Made by a program: the position numbers and the translations under genes
The notes under the pieces: model-generated
What the model saw: the letters and a program-made list of their open reading frames with translations, nothing else
What the model was told of the DNA's origin: nothing
Database searches by the model: none
Assembly: GCA_025352565.1 (NCBI GenBank)
Contig: JANXTF010000070.1
Location: 62,001 to 126,000 of the forward strand
Direction of reading: 5' to 3'
From: Rhodospirillales bacterium
Lineage (GTDB): Bacteria; Pseudomonadota; Alphaproteobacteria; Acetobacterales; Acetobacteraceae
Length of the DNA: 64,000 bases
Shown: positions 26,607-34,268 of the stretch, piece after piece
Layout of the letters: each line of letters begins with the position of its first letter
Position numbering within the stretch: the first letter of the stretch is position 1

Positions 26607-27482
26607 TTAGGTGGAAGCCGTGAAGTACTCGTCGGAACGCCGCATCGCCTCTTGCAACCCATGCGCCCTTGCTTCGCGGAGAAAGTTGAACTCGCCCTCG
26701 CGAAAATGGACGTTCGTACCCCATCCCGCGACAACGCTTGCCGCGGCGAAGCCGAGGTCGATCTGCATCTTGGCCAGAGAGGCGAACACCACTTGCTTCT
26801 CGGCCGTGATCGCATCACGCATCACCAGGGCGCATCGTTTGGCGAGTTCGGTCACACCGGCCGAAACCGCATTGGCCGCCACGACCTCGTCGAGCAGCCC
26901 ATAACGCTGCGCTTCCGCGGCCGACCACTCGGCGCCTGCGTAGATCATCTCCTTCGCGCGCTTCAGTCCAACGGTCGCGATGAGAAGCGAGATATCGCCG
27001 TTCACGCCCACATGCCGCCAACGCCTGCAACCGAAGCGCACGGTGTCGGTGGCGACGACCAGATCGGCGCATAAGGCAAGATGGAGGCCGACCTCGAAGC
27101 AGGCGCCCTGTGCCGCAAGGATGGTGACTTTTCGGCTGTGCAGCAGGCGGTGAAACAGTCCGTCCGGCCCCCACCAGGCATCATCCGCCGCCATCAGCCG
27201 GGCGCGCTGGCTGGGCACTTTTCCCTCGGCGCCCCCCGGCGCCGCCCGGATTGCGCTCTCAGCCTCTGCCGGGTCGTAGCCATGTGTGAGGTCCGGCCCG
27301 GTCGCGTCGAGAACGATCACCTTTACCTGATCGTTCACGGCGAATGCCGCGATCACGTCGGATATCTGCCGCGCCATCGGCGTGGAAACGACGTTGCCAT
27401 CGAGCGGCCGGTTGATCGTGATGCGCCCGATCAGGCCGCCGTCGTCCTCGGTGACGAGGATATCGCCGGGATCGGTCATCAT
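26607..27482 (-). CDS. crotonase-fold protein 1, both catalytic glutamates missing
   Basis: A 291-residue protein of the enoyl-CoA hydratase superfamily. The fold is clear from ILAAQGACFEVGLHLALCADL and LKRAKEMIYAG. The position of the first catalytic Glu (GGGxELA in hydratases) is His here (VGLHLAL), and the second (FGxPE) reads FGCRR. A standard hydration mechanism is therefore unlikely. Other crotonase activities, such as isomerase, ring cleavage, dehalogenation or a structural subunit, are possible. It is the third of three consecutive crotonase genes, each overlapping the next by four bases. Confidence 0.82.
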   Translation of the reverse strand: MMTDPGDILVTEDDGGLIGRITINRPLDGNVVSTPMARQISDVIAAFAVNDQVKVIVLDATGPDLTHGYDPAEAESAIRAAPGGAEGKVPSQRARLMAADDAWWGPDGLFHRLLHSRKVTILAAQGACFEVGLHLALCADLVVATDTVRFGCRRWRHVGVNGDISLLIATVGLKRAKEMIYAGAEWSAAEAQRYGLLDEVVAANAVSAGVTELAKRCALVMRDAITAEKQVVFASLAKMQIDLGFAAASVVAGWGTNVHFREGEFNFLREARAHGLQEAMRRSDEYFTAST

Positions 27483-28168
27483 GCGGCCCGCATCGCGGCG
27501 GCATAGAACGGGATGTGGTCGAATTCCTCACCCACACCCTGGCCGTCGAGATACGACTCCATCATGAGCTTCGACATCGCGATTCCATCCAGCGGCATCT
27601 TGCAACAGTCCCGCGCGAGCCGGCGGGCCGCATCTCCCAACACGGCTGGGGGCACGGTCTGGTTCACCAACCCGATATCCCTCGCTCGATCCGCGTCCAG
27701 GTCGTCATCCGACACGATCCAGGATTTCGCGCGGTTCAAACCGATGGTCAGCGCCGTCATCACGAAGCCCGCTTCGGGCAGAGCGGCAAACGGAGAGGAG
27801 AACGTGGCGTCCGTGCTGGCAATCGTCAGATCCGCATACAGCGCCAGGAGACTGCCGGCACTCGTGCAGCGTCCGTGGACCGCGGCAAGAGTGACTTTCC
27901 GCGAGAAACACCAGGTTTGATACAAACCTCCCGCGGATGCGAAACTGCTCAACCACTCGCTGTCCGGGACGCTGGCGCCATGTTCTCCGTCCGCGCAGAA
28001 ATCCGCATCGGGGCTGGTAAGCAGCAGCACCTTGATGTCGTCCCGATCGTCGAACGACCGGATGGCCCCGCATAATTCGCGCCCGAATGCCACGTCATGC
28101 GCGGTCAGCCGCGGCAGCCCAGCGACCGAGAGAATGGCGGTCGAACCTTCAATGGAAATCGCTATCAT
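27479..28168 (-). CDS. crotonase-fold protein 2, short, catalytic glutamates missing
   Basis: A 229-residue crotonase-superfamily protein, shorter than the usual 255-290. Recognisable segments are LLLTSPDADFCADGEHG, VHGRCTSAGSLLALYADL and IGLNRAKSWIVSDDD. Leucine replaces the first catalytic Glu (AGSLLAL) and phenylalanine the second (FSSPF). The C-terminal helices used for trimer contacts appear reduced. It overlaps both neighbouring crotonase genes by four bases, so the three are made together and may form a mixed oligomer. Confidence 0.78.
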   Translation of the reverse strand: MIAISIEGSTAILSVAGLPRLTAHDVAFGRELCGAIRSFDDRDDIKVLLLTSPDADFCADGEHGASVPDSEWLSSFASAGGLYQTWCFSRKVTLAAVHGRCTSAGSLLALYADLTIASTDATFSSPFAALPEAGFVMTALTIGLNRAKSWIVSDDDLDADRARDIGLVNQTVPPAVLGDAARRLARDCCKMPLDGIAMSKLMMESYLDGQGVGEEFDHIPFYAAAMRAA

Positions 28169-29097
28169 GATTGTGCCGATTCGGGAGCGGCCAGAACCTC
28201 GTCGCGATGCGACTTGTCTTTGGCCAAGGCCGCGCGGACGCCGCCTTTCTTGACCTGCTTCCAGAAGCTGAGCTCATCCTCGCCCGGACGCAGGAAATGC
28301 GAGAACAGCAATCCCGTCATCGTCGGCACGGTGGCGCCCAGCAGCGCCTCGCCCGCCTTAACCCGCAGCTTCAGATAACGCAGGGATGACGCGGACCGTT
28401 GGGCGATCTCGGCCGCCAGCCGCATCGTCACCGCTTCCAATCGCGCGGACGGAACGCTGAGATAGGCCAGCCCGCCGGCCTGTGCTTCCGCGCCGGACAT
28501 CGGGTCCGCCGTATAGCCAAGCCGCTTGGCCCGCCGCATTCCAAGGATACGGTTGAGATGGATGCTGGATACGGCACCGGCTGGCCCGAGAAACCGGCCC
28601 TCGAGAGCGCCAAGCTTCGCATCCTCGCTGACCACCACGAGGTCGCATTTGGTCGCCAGCGTGAAGTAGGAGAGGGCCACGCAATAGCCATGGATCTGCA
28701 CGATCGTGATCTTGTCGCTGCGCGAAATCGCCTGCGCGAAGCCCTGTCGGCCCCACGTCATGTCGCTGCCGTAGCGCGTCGCGTCGGTCAGCGTGTAGCG
28801 CTTCTTGCCGGGAGCGCGCTGCCCCCAATCCTCGTTGATCTCCGCCCCGCTTGACAGCGACGGGCCTTCGCCGCGGATCACCACCACCCGAATCGCGGCC
28901 TCGTCGTTCACCTGGCGCATCAGCTGGGTGATGCGCTCGCGCATCGGCACCGTGAGAGCGTTGTGCTTCTCGGGCCGGTTCAACGTGAGCGTGGCAACCC
29001 CGGAGGCGGCATCGAGCCGCAGAAGCACCTGATTCTCAGCCGCCGCGCGGCTCTCGACCGTCCCGAACGCGCTCATGCGGGGTCCTGCCAAGTCCAT
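28165..29097 (-). CDS. crotonase-fold protein 3, one catalytic glutamate retained
   Basis: A 310-residue enoyl-CoA hydratase/isomerase family protein and first gene of the ten-gene operon. The oxyanion-hole segment LSSGAEINE is intact. The first catalytic Glu is replaced by Thr (YFTLATKCD), but the second remains in LGALEGRFLG. Enoyl-CoA isomerases also rely on a single Glu at this place, so isomerase chemistry is possible. An N-terminal extension of about 15 residues and a long C-terminus (HFLRPGEDELSFWKQVKKGG) make it longer than typical hydratases. Confidence 0.82.
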   Translation of the reverse strand: MDLAGPRMSAFGTVESRAAAENQVLLRLDAASGVATLTLNRPEKHNALTVPMRERITQLMRQVNDEAAIRVVVIRGEGPSLSSGAEINEDWGQRAPGKKRYTLTDATRYGSDMTWGRQGFAQAISRSDKITIVQIHGYCVALSYFTLATKCDLVVVSEDAKLGALEGRFLGPAGAVSSIHLNRILGMRRAKRLGYTADPMSGAEAQAGGLAYLSVPSARLEAVTMRLAAEIAQRSASSLRYLKLRVKAGEALLGATVPTMTGLLFSHFLRPGEDELSFWKQVKKGGVRAALAKDKSHRDEVLAAPESAQS

Positions 29098-29173
29098 CGG
29101 GCCAGACTTTTCTTCGAGACGTTCATATCGTGCGCTCTCCCCCGCGCGACACCTAGACTTCTGTCGTTCCTGG

Positions 29174-29196
29174 CGATAATAAAAATACCTTATTCG
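29174..29196. promoter_or_regulatory. AT-rich imperfect palindrome in the LysR/operon divergent region
   Basis: In the 126-base gap between the crotonase operon and the LysR gene, CGATAAT (29174-29180) and TTATTCG (29190-29196) form an imperfect inverted repeat in an otherwise GC-rich setting. It fits the T-N11-A pattern of LysR sites and lies 28 bases before the LysR ATG. It is the best candidate operator for control of the ten-gene operon. Confidence 0.45.
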
Positions 29197-29223
29197 CTAG
29201 ACGTTCTGCTTATGGGGGCCAGG

Positions 29224-30144
29224 ATGAACCTGAGGCAATTACAATATGTCCGTGAGATTGCCCGCAATGGTTTGAGCATCTCCAAGGCCGCCAAGCTCCT
29301 GAACACCTCGCAGCCCGGTGTCAGCCAGCAGGTGATCGCTCTCGAGCAGGAACTCGGCGTAATAATTTTCACCCGCGACAAAAATCGCCTCACCGGCATC
29401 ACCGCCCGCGGCCAAGGCGTGCTGGAACACGCCGAGGCGGCGTTGTTCAACGTCGATTGCGTGTACTCGATTTCAAAGGCCGTCGAGCACAAGGCACGCA
29501 AAGAGCTTGTCATTGCGACCTCGCACACGCAGGCCCGTTATCTGCTGCCGCAGGCATTCAGCCGTTTCGCGGCGGCTCATCCAGACGTCCACCTGATCGT
29601 CAGGCACGATGCGCAAAACCGAATGCTCGATTTGCTCCTCGACGGCGACGTCGACCTCGCGATTACCACGGCGACCGCCGAGCGGAGCCGTGACGAGATC
29701 ATCATGCTGCCGTGCTACGAAAGCCGGCGCGTTGTGGTCGTGCCGGCCGGCCATGCGCTCCTCGATCTCGATGCGGTCACGTTTCAAGATCTGGCCCGCT
29801 ACGATCTGATCACATATCACGAATCGATCCCCACCAGGCGGCTCATCATGGAGACATTCGCCCGCAACGGCGCCCTGCCCACGGTGCGTCTCAGTGCAAT
29901 CGATTCGGACGTCATCAAAGCCTACGTGGCCCACGGGCTCGGCATTTCGATCCTGCCGGAGATCACCGTCAGCCCGCGAACCGACCCGGATCTTCGCATC
30001 ATCACCACGCCGATCCTGTTTCCGCCCAGCGTCACCAGCGTGATGGTCAACCGGCGCAAGACGATCAGTTCCCATACGATCGACTTCATCAAGCTGTTCT
30101 GCACCAACATCTCGCTGCCCGCCTCGTTGACCGGGGCGCGGTGA
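29224..30144 (+). CDS. LysR-family transcriptional regulator (CysB-like)
   Basis: A 306-residue LysR protein. The N-terminus MNLRQLQYVREIARNGLSISKAAKLLNTSQPGVSQQVIALEQELG is a clear winged helix, of the kind found in the CysB/Cbl branch (MxLxQLxYV), and the effector domain follows from about residue 90 (ELVIATSHTQARYLLP). The ATG at 29224 is used because GGGGCCAGG precedes it; an ATG at 29212 is an alternative. It is divergent from the ten-gene operon and presumably controls it, perhaps in response to the imported acid. Confidence 0.92.
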   Translation: MNLRQLQYVREIARNGLSISKAAKLLNTSQPGVSQQVIALEQELGVIIFTRDKNRLTGITARGQGVLEHAEAALFNVDCVYSISKAVEHKARKELVIATSHTQARYLLPQAFSRFAAAHPDVHLIVRHDAQNRMLDLLLDGDVDLAITTATAERSRDEIIMLPCYESRRVVVVPAGHALLDLDAVTFQDLARYDLITYHESIPTRRLIMETFARNGALPTVRLSAIDSDVIKAYVAHGLGISILPEITVSPRTDPDLRIITTPILFPPSVTSVMVNRRKTISSHTIDFIKLFCTNISLPASLTGAR

Positions 30145-30146
30145 GT

Positions 30147-30248
30147 CAACGGTTCGCCAGGAACCCCGCGGCGGCCACGCCGGGGGCGAGCCTGGCCAGC
30201 AGATCCTCGCTGAACTCGCGGATAAACGGGAGCCTGCAATTGAGCCGC
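30147..30248 (+). pseudogene. decayed 3' end of a CaiB-type CoA-transferase gene
   Basis: This stretch, three bases after the LysR stop, is a degraded copy of the last ~107 bases of the CoA-transferase gene at 34269-35429 (compare 35321-35427). The clearest part is about 45 bases around GATCCTCGCTGAACTCGCGG, nearly identical in both places and coding for ILAELADKR and PAIE. Small gaps break the frame further upstream. There is no start codon or remaining body of the gene, so only a tail remnant is left. Confidence 0.7.
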
Positions 30249-30274
30249 GTTGCAAGCCGACGTAAGAAGGCGGA

Positions 30275-31645
30275 ATGAAGCCATCCCAACATATTGCCAT
30301 CGCAACCGGCACACCGGGCGAGCGCCGGCGGATCGGTGTGGCACTTCGGAACAACGTGTCGCGACACGCCCAAGCTGAATGGGCCGTGCCCGCCGACCGG
30401 CGCGATCCTGTCGAAATTCTGATGGGTCAGGGCAAGGATCGGCTTCCGGAACTGCTGCCAATTCGATATGCGCGGATGAGTACGGATCCGTTTGCATTCC
30501 TGCGCGGCGCCGCGGCCATCATGGCCGCGGATCTTGCCCGAACGCCATCGGCGGGCATTCGTATGCAGTCTTGCGGTGATGCACATCTCAGCAACTTTGG
30601 CAGCTATGCGACACCCGAAGGCTTGCCGGTATTCGACATCAACGATTTCGACGAGACTCTGCCCGCCCCGTTCGAATGGGATCTCAAACGGCTGGCGACC
30701 AGCCTTGTCGTAGCCGGGCGCGTTGGACAGTATTCCGAGAAGGCCGCACGCGCGCTCGCGCGTACCGTCGCTCGCTCGTATCGCGAGCATATGGCGGAAT
30801 TCGCGCGTCTCCCGCCACTCCAGGCCTGGAACCAGCGCGTCGACCTTGCCCGCGCCGTAGCGGCTATTGATCAGATCAAGCTTCGAAACACGGTGGAAAA
30901 ACGTCTCGCCCGCGTGCTGGAGAGCGGCGCAAGCCAGTTTAACCTTCTTGAGGAGAAGGACGGCCACCTCCGTATCCGAGACAAGCGGCCGCTGGTTTAT
31001 CATTTGGATATGCATGCCTTGCCGGCCCGCAAAGCGCTTTCGTCGTATGCCGAGACGCTACAGGAGGACCGTCGGGTGCTGCTGCAGCGTTATAGCCTTC
31101 GCGATGTCGCCTTCAAGGCGGTTGGGGTCGGCAGTGTCGGCACGTTCTGCGCGATTGGCCTGCTTACGGCGGGTGACGGCTCGCCGCTTCTCCTGCAGAT
31201 CAAGGAGGCGCGGGAATCGGTGCTCGCGCCCTTTGCCGGTAGCTCCGACTATTCGAACCACGGAGAACGCGTGGTGGTTGGGCAAAGATTGATGCAGGCG
31301 GCCACCGATATGTTCCTCGGATGGATTCCTTCGCTGATCGATAAGCGGCATTTCTATGTCAGGCGACTCAAGGACTCGCGGCTGGCCGATATTGGATCGC
31401 TGCTCCAGGCGGCGTTGCCGTTTTATGCCGCGCTCTGCGGCCAGACCTTGGCGAGGGCGCATGCTCGGGCAGGCGATCCGGCTCTTGTCTCAGGATATGC
31501 CGGTAACGGCACTGATCTGGACGAGGCGATCAGCGAATTTGCGTTCGCCTATGCCAAACAAACCGAGGCGGATTGGAATGCTTTCCTTGCGGCAATCAAG
31601 GCTGGCCGCATCGTGGCGACGGCGCCGGAGTCTCCGAAGAGCTGA
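30275..31645 (+). CDS. DUF2252 family protein
   Basis: A 456-residue protein of the DUF2252 family. Typical segments are RMSTDPFAFLRGAA, SCGDAHLSNFGSYATPEG, FDINDFDETLPAPFEWDLKRLATSL and GVGSVGTFC. The family resembles a kinase-like (aminoglycoside phosphotransferase-type) fold, with GDAHLSNFG and DINDFDE as the catalytic-loop and metal-binding counterparts, but its reaction is not established. It is the first gene of a block unrelated to the surrounding catabolic genes. Confidence 0.88.
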   Translation: MKPSQHIAIATGTPGERRRIGVALRNNVSRHAQAEWAVPADRRDPVEILMGQGKDRLPELLPIRYARMSTDPFAFLRGAAAIMAADLARTPSAGIRMQSCGDAHLSNFGSYATPEGLPVFDINDFDETLPAPFEWDLKRLATSLVVAGRVGQYSEKAARALARTVARSYREHMAEFARLPPLQAWNQRVDLARAVAAIDQIKLRNTVEKRLARVLESGASQFNLLEEKDGHLRIRDKRPLVYHLDMHALPARKALSSYAETLQEDRRVLLQRYSLRDVAFKAVGVGSVGTFCAIGLLTAGDGSPLLLQIKEARESVLAPFAGSSDYSNHGERVVVGQRLMQAATDMFLGWIPSLIDKRHFYVRRLKDSRLADIGSLLQAALPFYAALCGQTLARAHARAGDPALVSGYAGNGTDLDEAISEFAFAYAKQTEADWNAFLAAIKAGRIVATAPESPKS

Positions 31646-31672
31646 GTGTCGGCGGGACACGCGTGCATGTGA

Positions 31673-32134
31673 CTACGGGATGGGCTCGCCCCTTTGCTTC
31701 CTTCCGTACATCACCTCTTCTTCGAGCATTTTGGTCTGCTCCGCCAGGACGACGTCTTGCGCCTCCAACACCCTGTCCTGTTTGAGCAGGTCCACCATCA
31801 TCTCTTCCTGTTTCTCCAGCATGGTGATGATCTGGCTGTAGGTTCGCTGCTGCTCTTCATAGGATTTCGCCAACCGTTCATGATCGAGCTGAGAGCGACT
31901 TTCCGCTTCCCGACCCAGGATATTCGTGCCCACCAGGATCAGAGGTAACGACCATAGCTGGACCCAGTTGGACCAGTAGAGGAAGGCCTCTTGATAGGGA
32001 TGCAGGATGGCGAAGGCCGGCAGCAACCCGTAGACCATGAAGGCATAGCAGATCCACATGGTTCCGAACGCTTTGGTGAGCCAGACCGCGATCGCCTCGT
32101 TGATCATGCCCAATTTCCCGGTCATCTCCCGCAA
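31673..32134 (-). CDS. small membrane protein with a coiled-coil tail
   Basis: A 153-residue protein that I cannot assign to a named family. Two hydrophobic segments (about residues 20-42 and 53-72, the latter WVQLWSLPLILVGTNILG) are followed by a long charged helix (about 75-145, LDHERLAKSYEEQQRTYSQ and MLEKQEEMMVDLLKQD) with heptad character. The pattern suggests a membrane-anchored coiled coil facing the cytoplasm; DUF1003-type proteins look similar. The start could also be the ATG at 32107. It lies opposite to its neighbours DUF2252 and mbfA. Confidence 0.7.
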   Translation of the reverse strand: MREMTGKLGMINEAIAVWLTKAFGTMWICYAFMVYGLLPAFAILHPYQEAFLYWSNWVQLWSLPLILVGTNILGREAESRSQLDHERLAKSYEEQQRTYSQIITMLEKQEEMMVDLLKQDRVLEAQDVVLAEQTKMLEEEVMYGRKQRGEPIP

Positions 32135-32153
32135 CCCCCATTGTTCGACCCCG

Positions 32154-32187
32154 ATTCCGGGCCTTCTGCCAATGCCGCACCCGGAAT
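32154..32187. repeat. inverted repeat in the gap before mbfA
   Basis: ATTCCGGG (32154-32161) and CCCGGAAT (32180-32187) are exact inverted copies 18 bases apart, just upstream of the small membrane protein gene and about 180 bases before mbfA. It may be an operator or a stem-loop; nothing more can be said. Confidence 0.3.
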
Positions 32188-32367
32188 TCGCACGGACGAG
32201 AGCAATGGCCTAGTCTTCCTGGGAGGGCGAGCGTAAACCAACGATGGTCCGGGTCCGGGGCGTGCATCTCACCGGAAAACATTAATAAGCGCGCCAAATC
32301 CTGCCCGGCAACCAATAGCCTCGAGGTCGTGTTTCTCGAAGGCAATCTGTGAAAGTCAGCAACCAGC

Positions 32368-33369
32368 ATGTCAGCCGCTCTGCCCAGGTTCAGCTCGTGG
32401 AGAAATTCCCGGCGTCGTCGGTTTACTGATTTGACCGATCCAGAGGTTCTCGCGCTTGCGATCAGCAACGAGGACGAAGCTGCCAAAACGTATGCCGGTT
32501 TCGCCGAGAGCCTGCACGCCGACTATCCCGACACAGCCCGGCTGTTCGTCGAGATGGCGGAGGAGGAGACCGAGCACAAAGAGCGGTTGCTTGCGCTGTT
32601 CACGGAGAAATTCCGGGGGACAGTCCCGGTCATCCTGGCGAGGAACGTTTCGGGCATCGCCCAGGAAAGCCCCTCGTGGGTCGTGAAACCGCAGGGCCCG
32701 CAGGGCATGCGCAACCAGGCCGCGAAGATGGAGGAGGCGGCGACCCGCTTCTACCATCGTGCCGCCAGCCGTATCTCCGATCCTGCCATCAGAGGCGTTC
32801 TGGCGGAGCTTGCAGCGGCCGAGGCCGCGCACGAGAACACGGCGAGCGAAATCGACCCGAACGCGCCGCCCACCCCGGCCCGGGTCGAGGAGACCGAGAG
32901 CGCGAGAAAGCGTTTTGTTCTCCAAATCATCCAGCCCGGCCTTGTGGGTCTGATGGACGGCTCGGTGTCCACCCTGGCGCCGGTTTTCGCCGCAGCCTTC
33001 GCCACCCATAATTCCTGGAACGCCTTTCTGGTGGGGATGGCGGCCTCGCTCGGTGCGGGCATCTCCATGGGCTTTGCCGAGGCCCTGGCGGACGATGGCA
33101 AGCTTTCCGGTCGCGGGACACCGTGGCTGCGCGGCCTGATCTGCGGGCTGATGACGGTGGCGGGCGGCATCGGCCATACCATCCCGTACCTCATCCCCAG
33201 CTTCTGGACCGCGACTGCCGTCGCCGGGGTCGTCGTCGTGGCGGAGTTGGGCACGATCGCATGGATCCAGTGGCGCTATATGGATACCCCGCCCATCTCG
33301 GCCATGGCCAAGGTCATGCTCGGCGGCGCACTGGTTCTGGTAACGGGCATCCTCATCGGAAGCAGTTGA
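32368..33369 (+). CDS. mbfA: membrane-bound ferritin-like iron exporter (Er-VIT1 family)
   Basis: A 333-residue protein with two parts. Residues ~20-165 are a ferritin-like (erythrin) domain with the paired glutamates and histidines of a di-iron site (AISNEDEAAKTYAGFAE, MAEEETEHKERL, AEAAHENTAS). Residues ~180-333 are a CCC1/VIT1-type membrane domain (QPGLVGLMDGSVSTLAPVFAAAFA). This is the MbfA architecture known from Bradyrhizobium and Agrobacterium, where it exports iron and is controlled by Irr. No clear Irr box was recognised upstream. Confidence 0.9.
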   Translation: MSAALPRFSSWRNSRRRRFTDLTDPEVLALAISNEDEAAKTYAGFAESLHADYPDTARLFVEMAEEETEHKERLLALFTEKFRGTVPVILARNVSGIAQESPSWVVKPQGPQGMRNQAAKMEEAATRFYHRAASRISDPAIRGVLAELAAAEAAHENTASEIDPNAPPTPARVEETESARKRFVLQIIQPGLVGLMDGSVSTLAPVFAAAFATHNSWNAFLVGMAASLGAGISMGFAEALADDGKLSGRGTPWLRGLICGLMTVAGGIGHTIPYLIPSFWTATAVAGVVVVAELGTIAWIQWRYMDTPPISAMAKVMLGGALVLVTGILIGSS

Positions 33370-33372
33370 CCC

Positions 33373-34062
33373 GTGTTGTTCCTCCAGACGGTACTCGCAC
33401 TGGCGGTCGCGTTTGTCCTCGGGACCGCCATCGGATTCGAGCGCCAGTGGAGACAGCGTACTGCCGGACTGCGCACTACCGTCCTGGTGGCTACCGGGGC
33501 TGCGGCCTTCAGCGACCTGGGCTTGCGGCTTGAGGGGACCGAGGGCGCGGTCCGCATCATCGCCTACGTCGTGTCTGGCATCGGCTTCCTCGGCGCCGGC
33601 GTCATCCTCAAGGACGGCATGCACATCCGCGGGTTGAATACGGCGGCGACTCTGTGGTGCTCGGCCGCCGTGGGCACCTTTTGCGGGGCCGGGCTGCCTG
33701 CGGAGGGCGTGGCCCTGACGCTGTTCGTGCTGGCTGGAAACACGCTGCTGCGGCCACTGGTCAATTGGGTCAACCGTCGTCCCATCAGCGAAGGAACGAC
33801 GGAAGCCCAGTATCGCGTCCACGTGACGTGTGAGCGGGACAATCTGTCCGCGGTCCGCGACCTGCTCGACGAGGCATTACAGCGGGCGAGCTACCCGGTC
33901 CGGGACGTCCAGACCCTGTCCGAGGGGGAAGATCAGGTGGAACTTGCCGCCGTGCTGGTACCCACGACGGCGGACCCGGCGGAGCTCGACGCTGTCGTTG
34001 CCGAGTTGGAGAATTCAGGGTTCGTGAAATCCGCGACCTGGACAGTCGGGGCCACAGCGTAA
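33373..34062 (+). CDS. MgtC/SapB family membrane protein
   Basis: A 229-residue protein with an N-terminal MgtC/SapB membrane domain of about four to five helices (FVLGTAIGFERQWRQRTAGLRT, VSGIGFLGAGVILKDG, LNTAATLWCSAAVGTFCG) and a cytoplasmic ACT-like C-terminal domain (residues ~145-229). The family affects magnesium homeostasis and ATP synthase or potassium control. It starts with GTG at 33373, three bases after the mbfA stop, and is probably co-transcribed with it. Confidence 0.9.
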   Translation: MLFLQTVLALAVAFVLGTAIGFERQWRQRTAGLRTTVLVATGAAAFSDLGLRLEGTEGAVRIIAYVVSGIGFLGAGVILKDGMHIRGLNTAATLWCSAAVGTFCGAGLPAEGVALTLFVLAGNTLLRPLVNWVNRRPISEGTTEAQYRVHVTCERDNLSAVRDLLDEALQRASYPVRDVQTLSEGEDQVELAAVLVPTTADPAELDAVVAELENSGFVKSATWTVGATA

Positions 34063-34268
34063 CGCGACGCTCGGCGCCACCGCGGAACGTCCCGCCTCGT
34101 TGGCCGGCGCGCAATGCGTGGAGCTTATCACTGCGCCTTATGGGCTATCTGAAGTATGTCGTTTTCCCGGCGGGCGTTTCGTCGCATGGAGATCGGTGCC
34201 GGACAAAGCGTGCGCAGGAGGCGACAAATGGAATTCCAACATTGCCAGACCATTGCCGCGGTGTCGGC
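34063..34268. other. intergenic region containing a fragment like the LysR 3' end
   Basis: Bases around 34093-34122 match the 3' end of the LysR gene (about 30117-30146) at roughly 24 of 30 positions, including an identical CCCGCCTCGTTG. This supports an older arrangement with the LysR end directly before the CoA-transferase. A GCAGGAGG ribosome-like site near 34212 has no good frame behind it. Confidence 0.4.
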
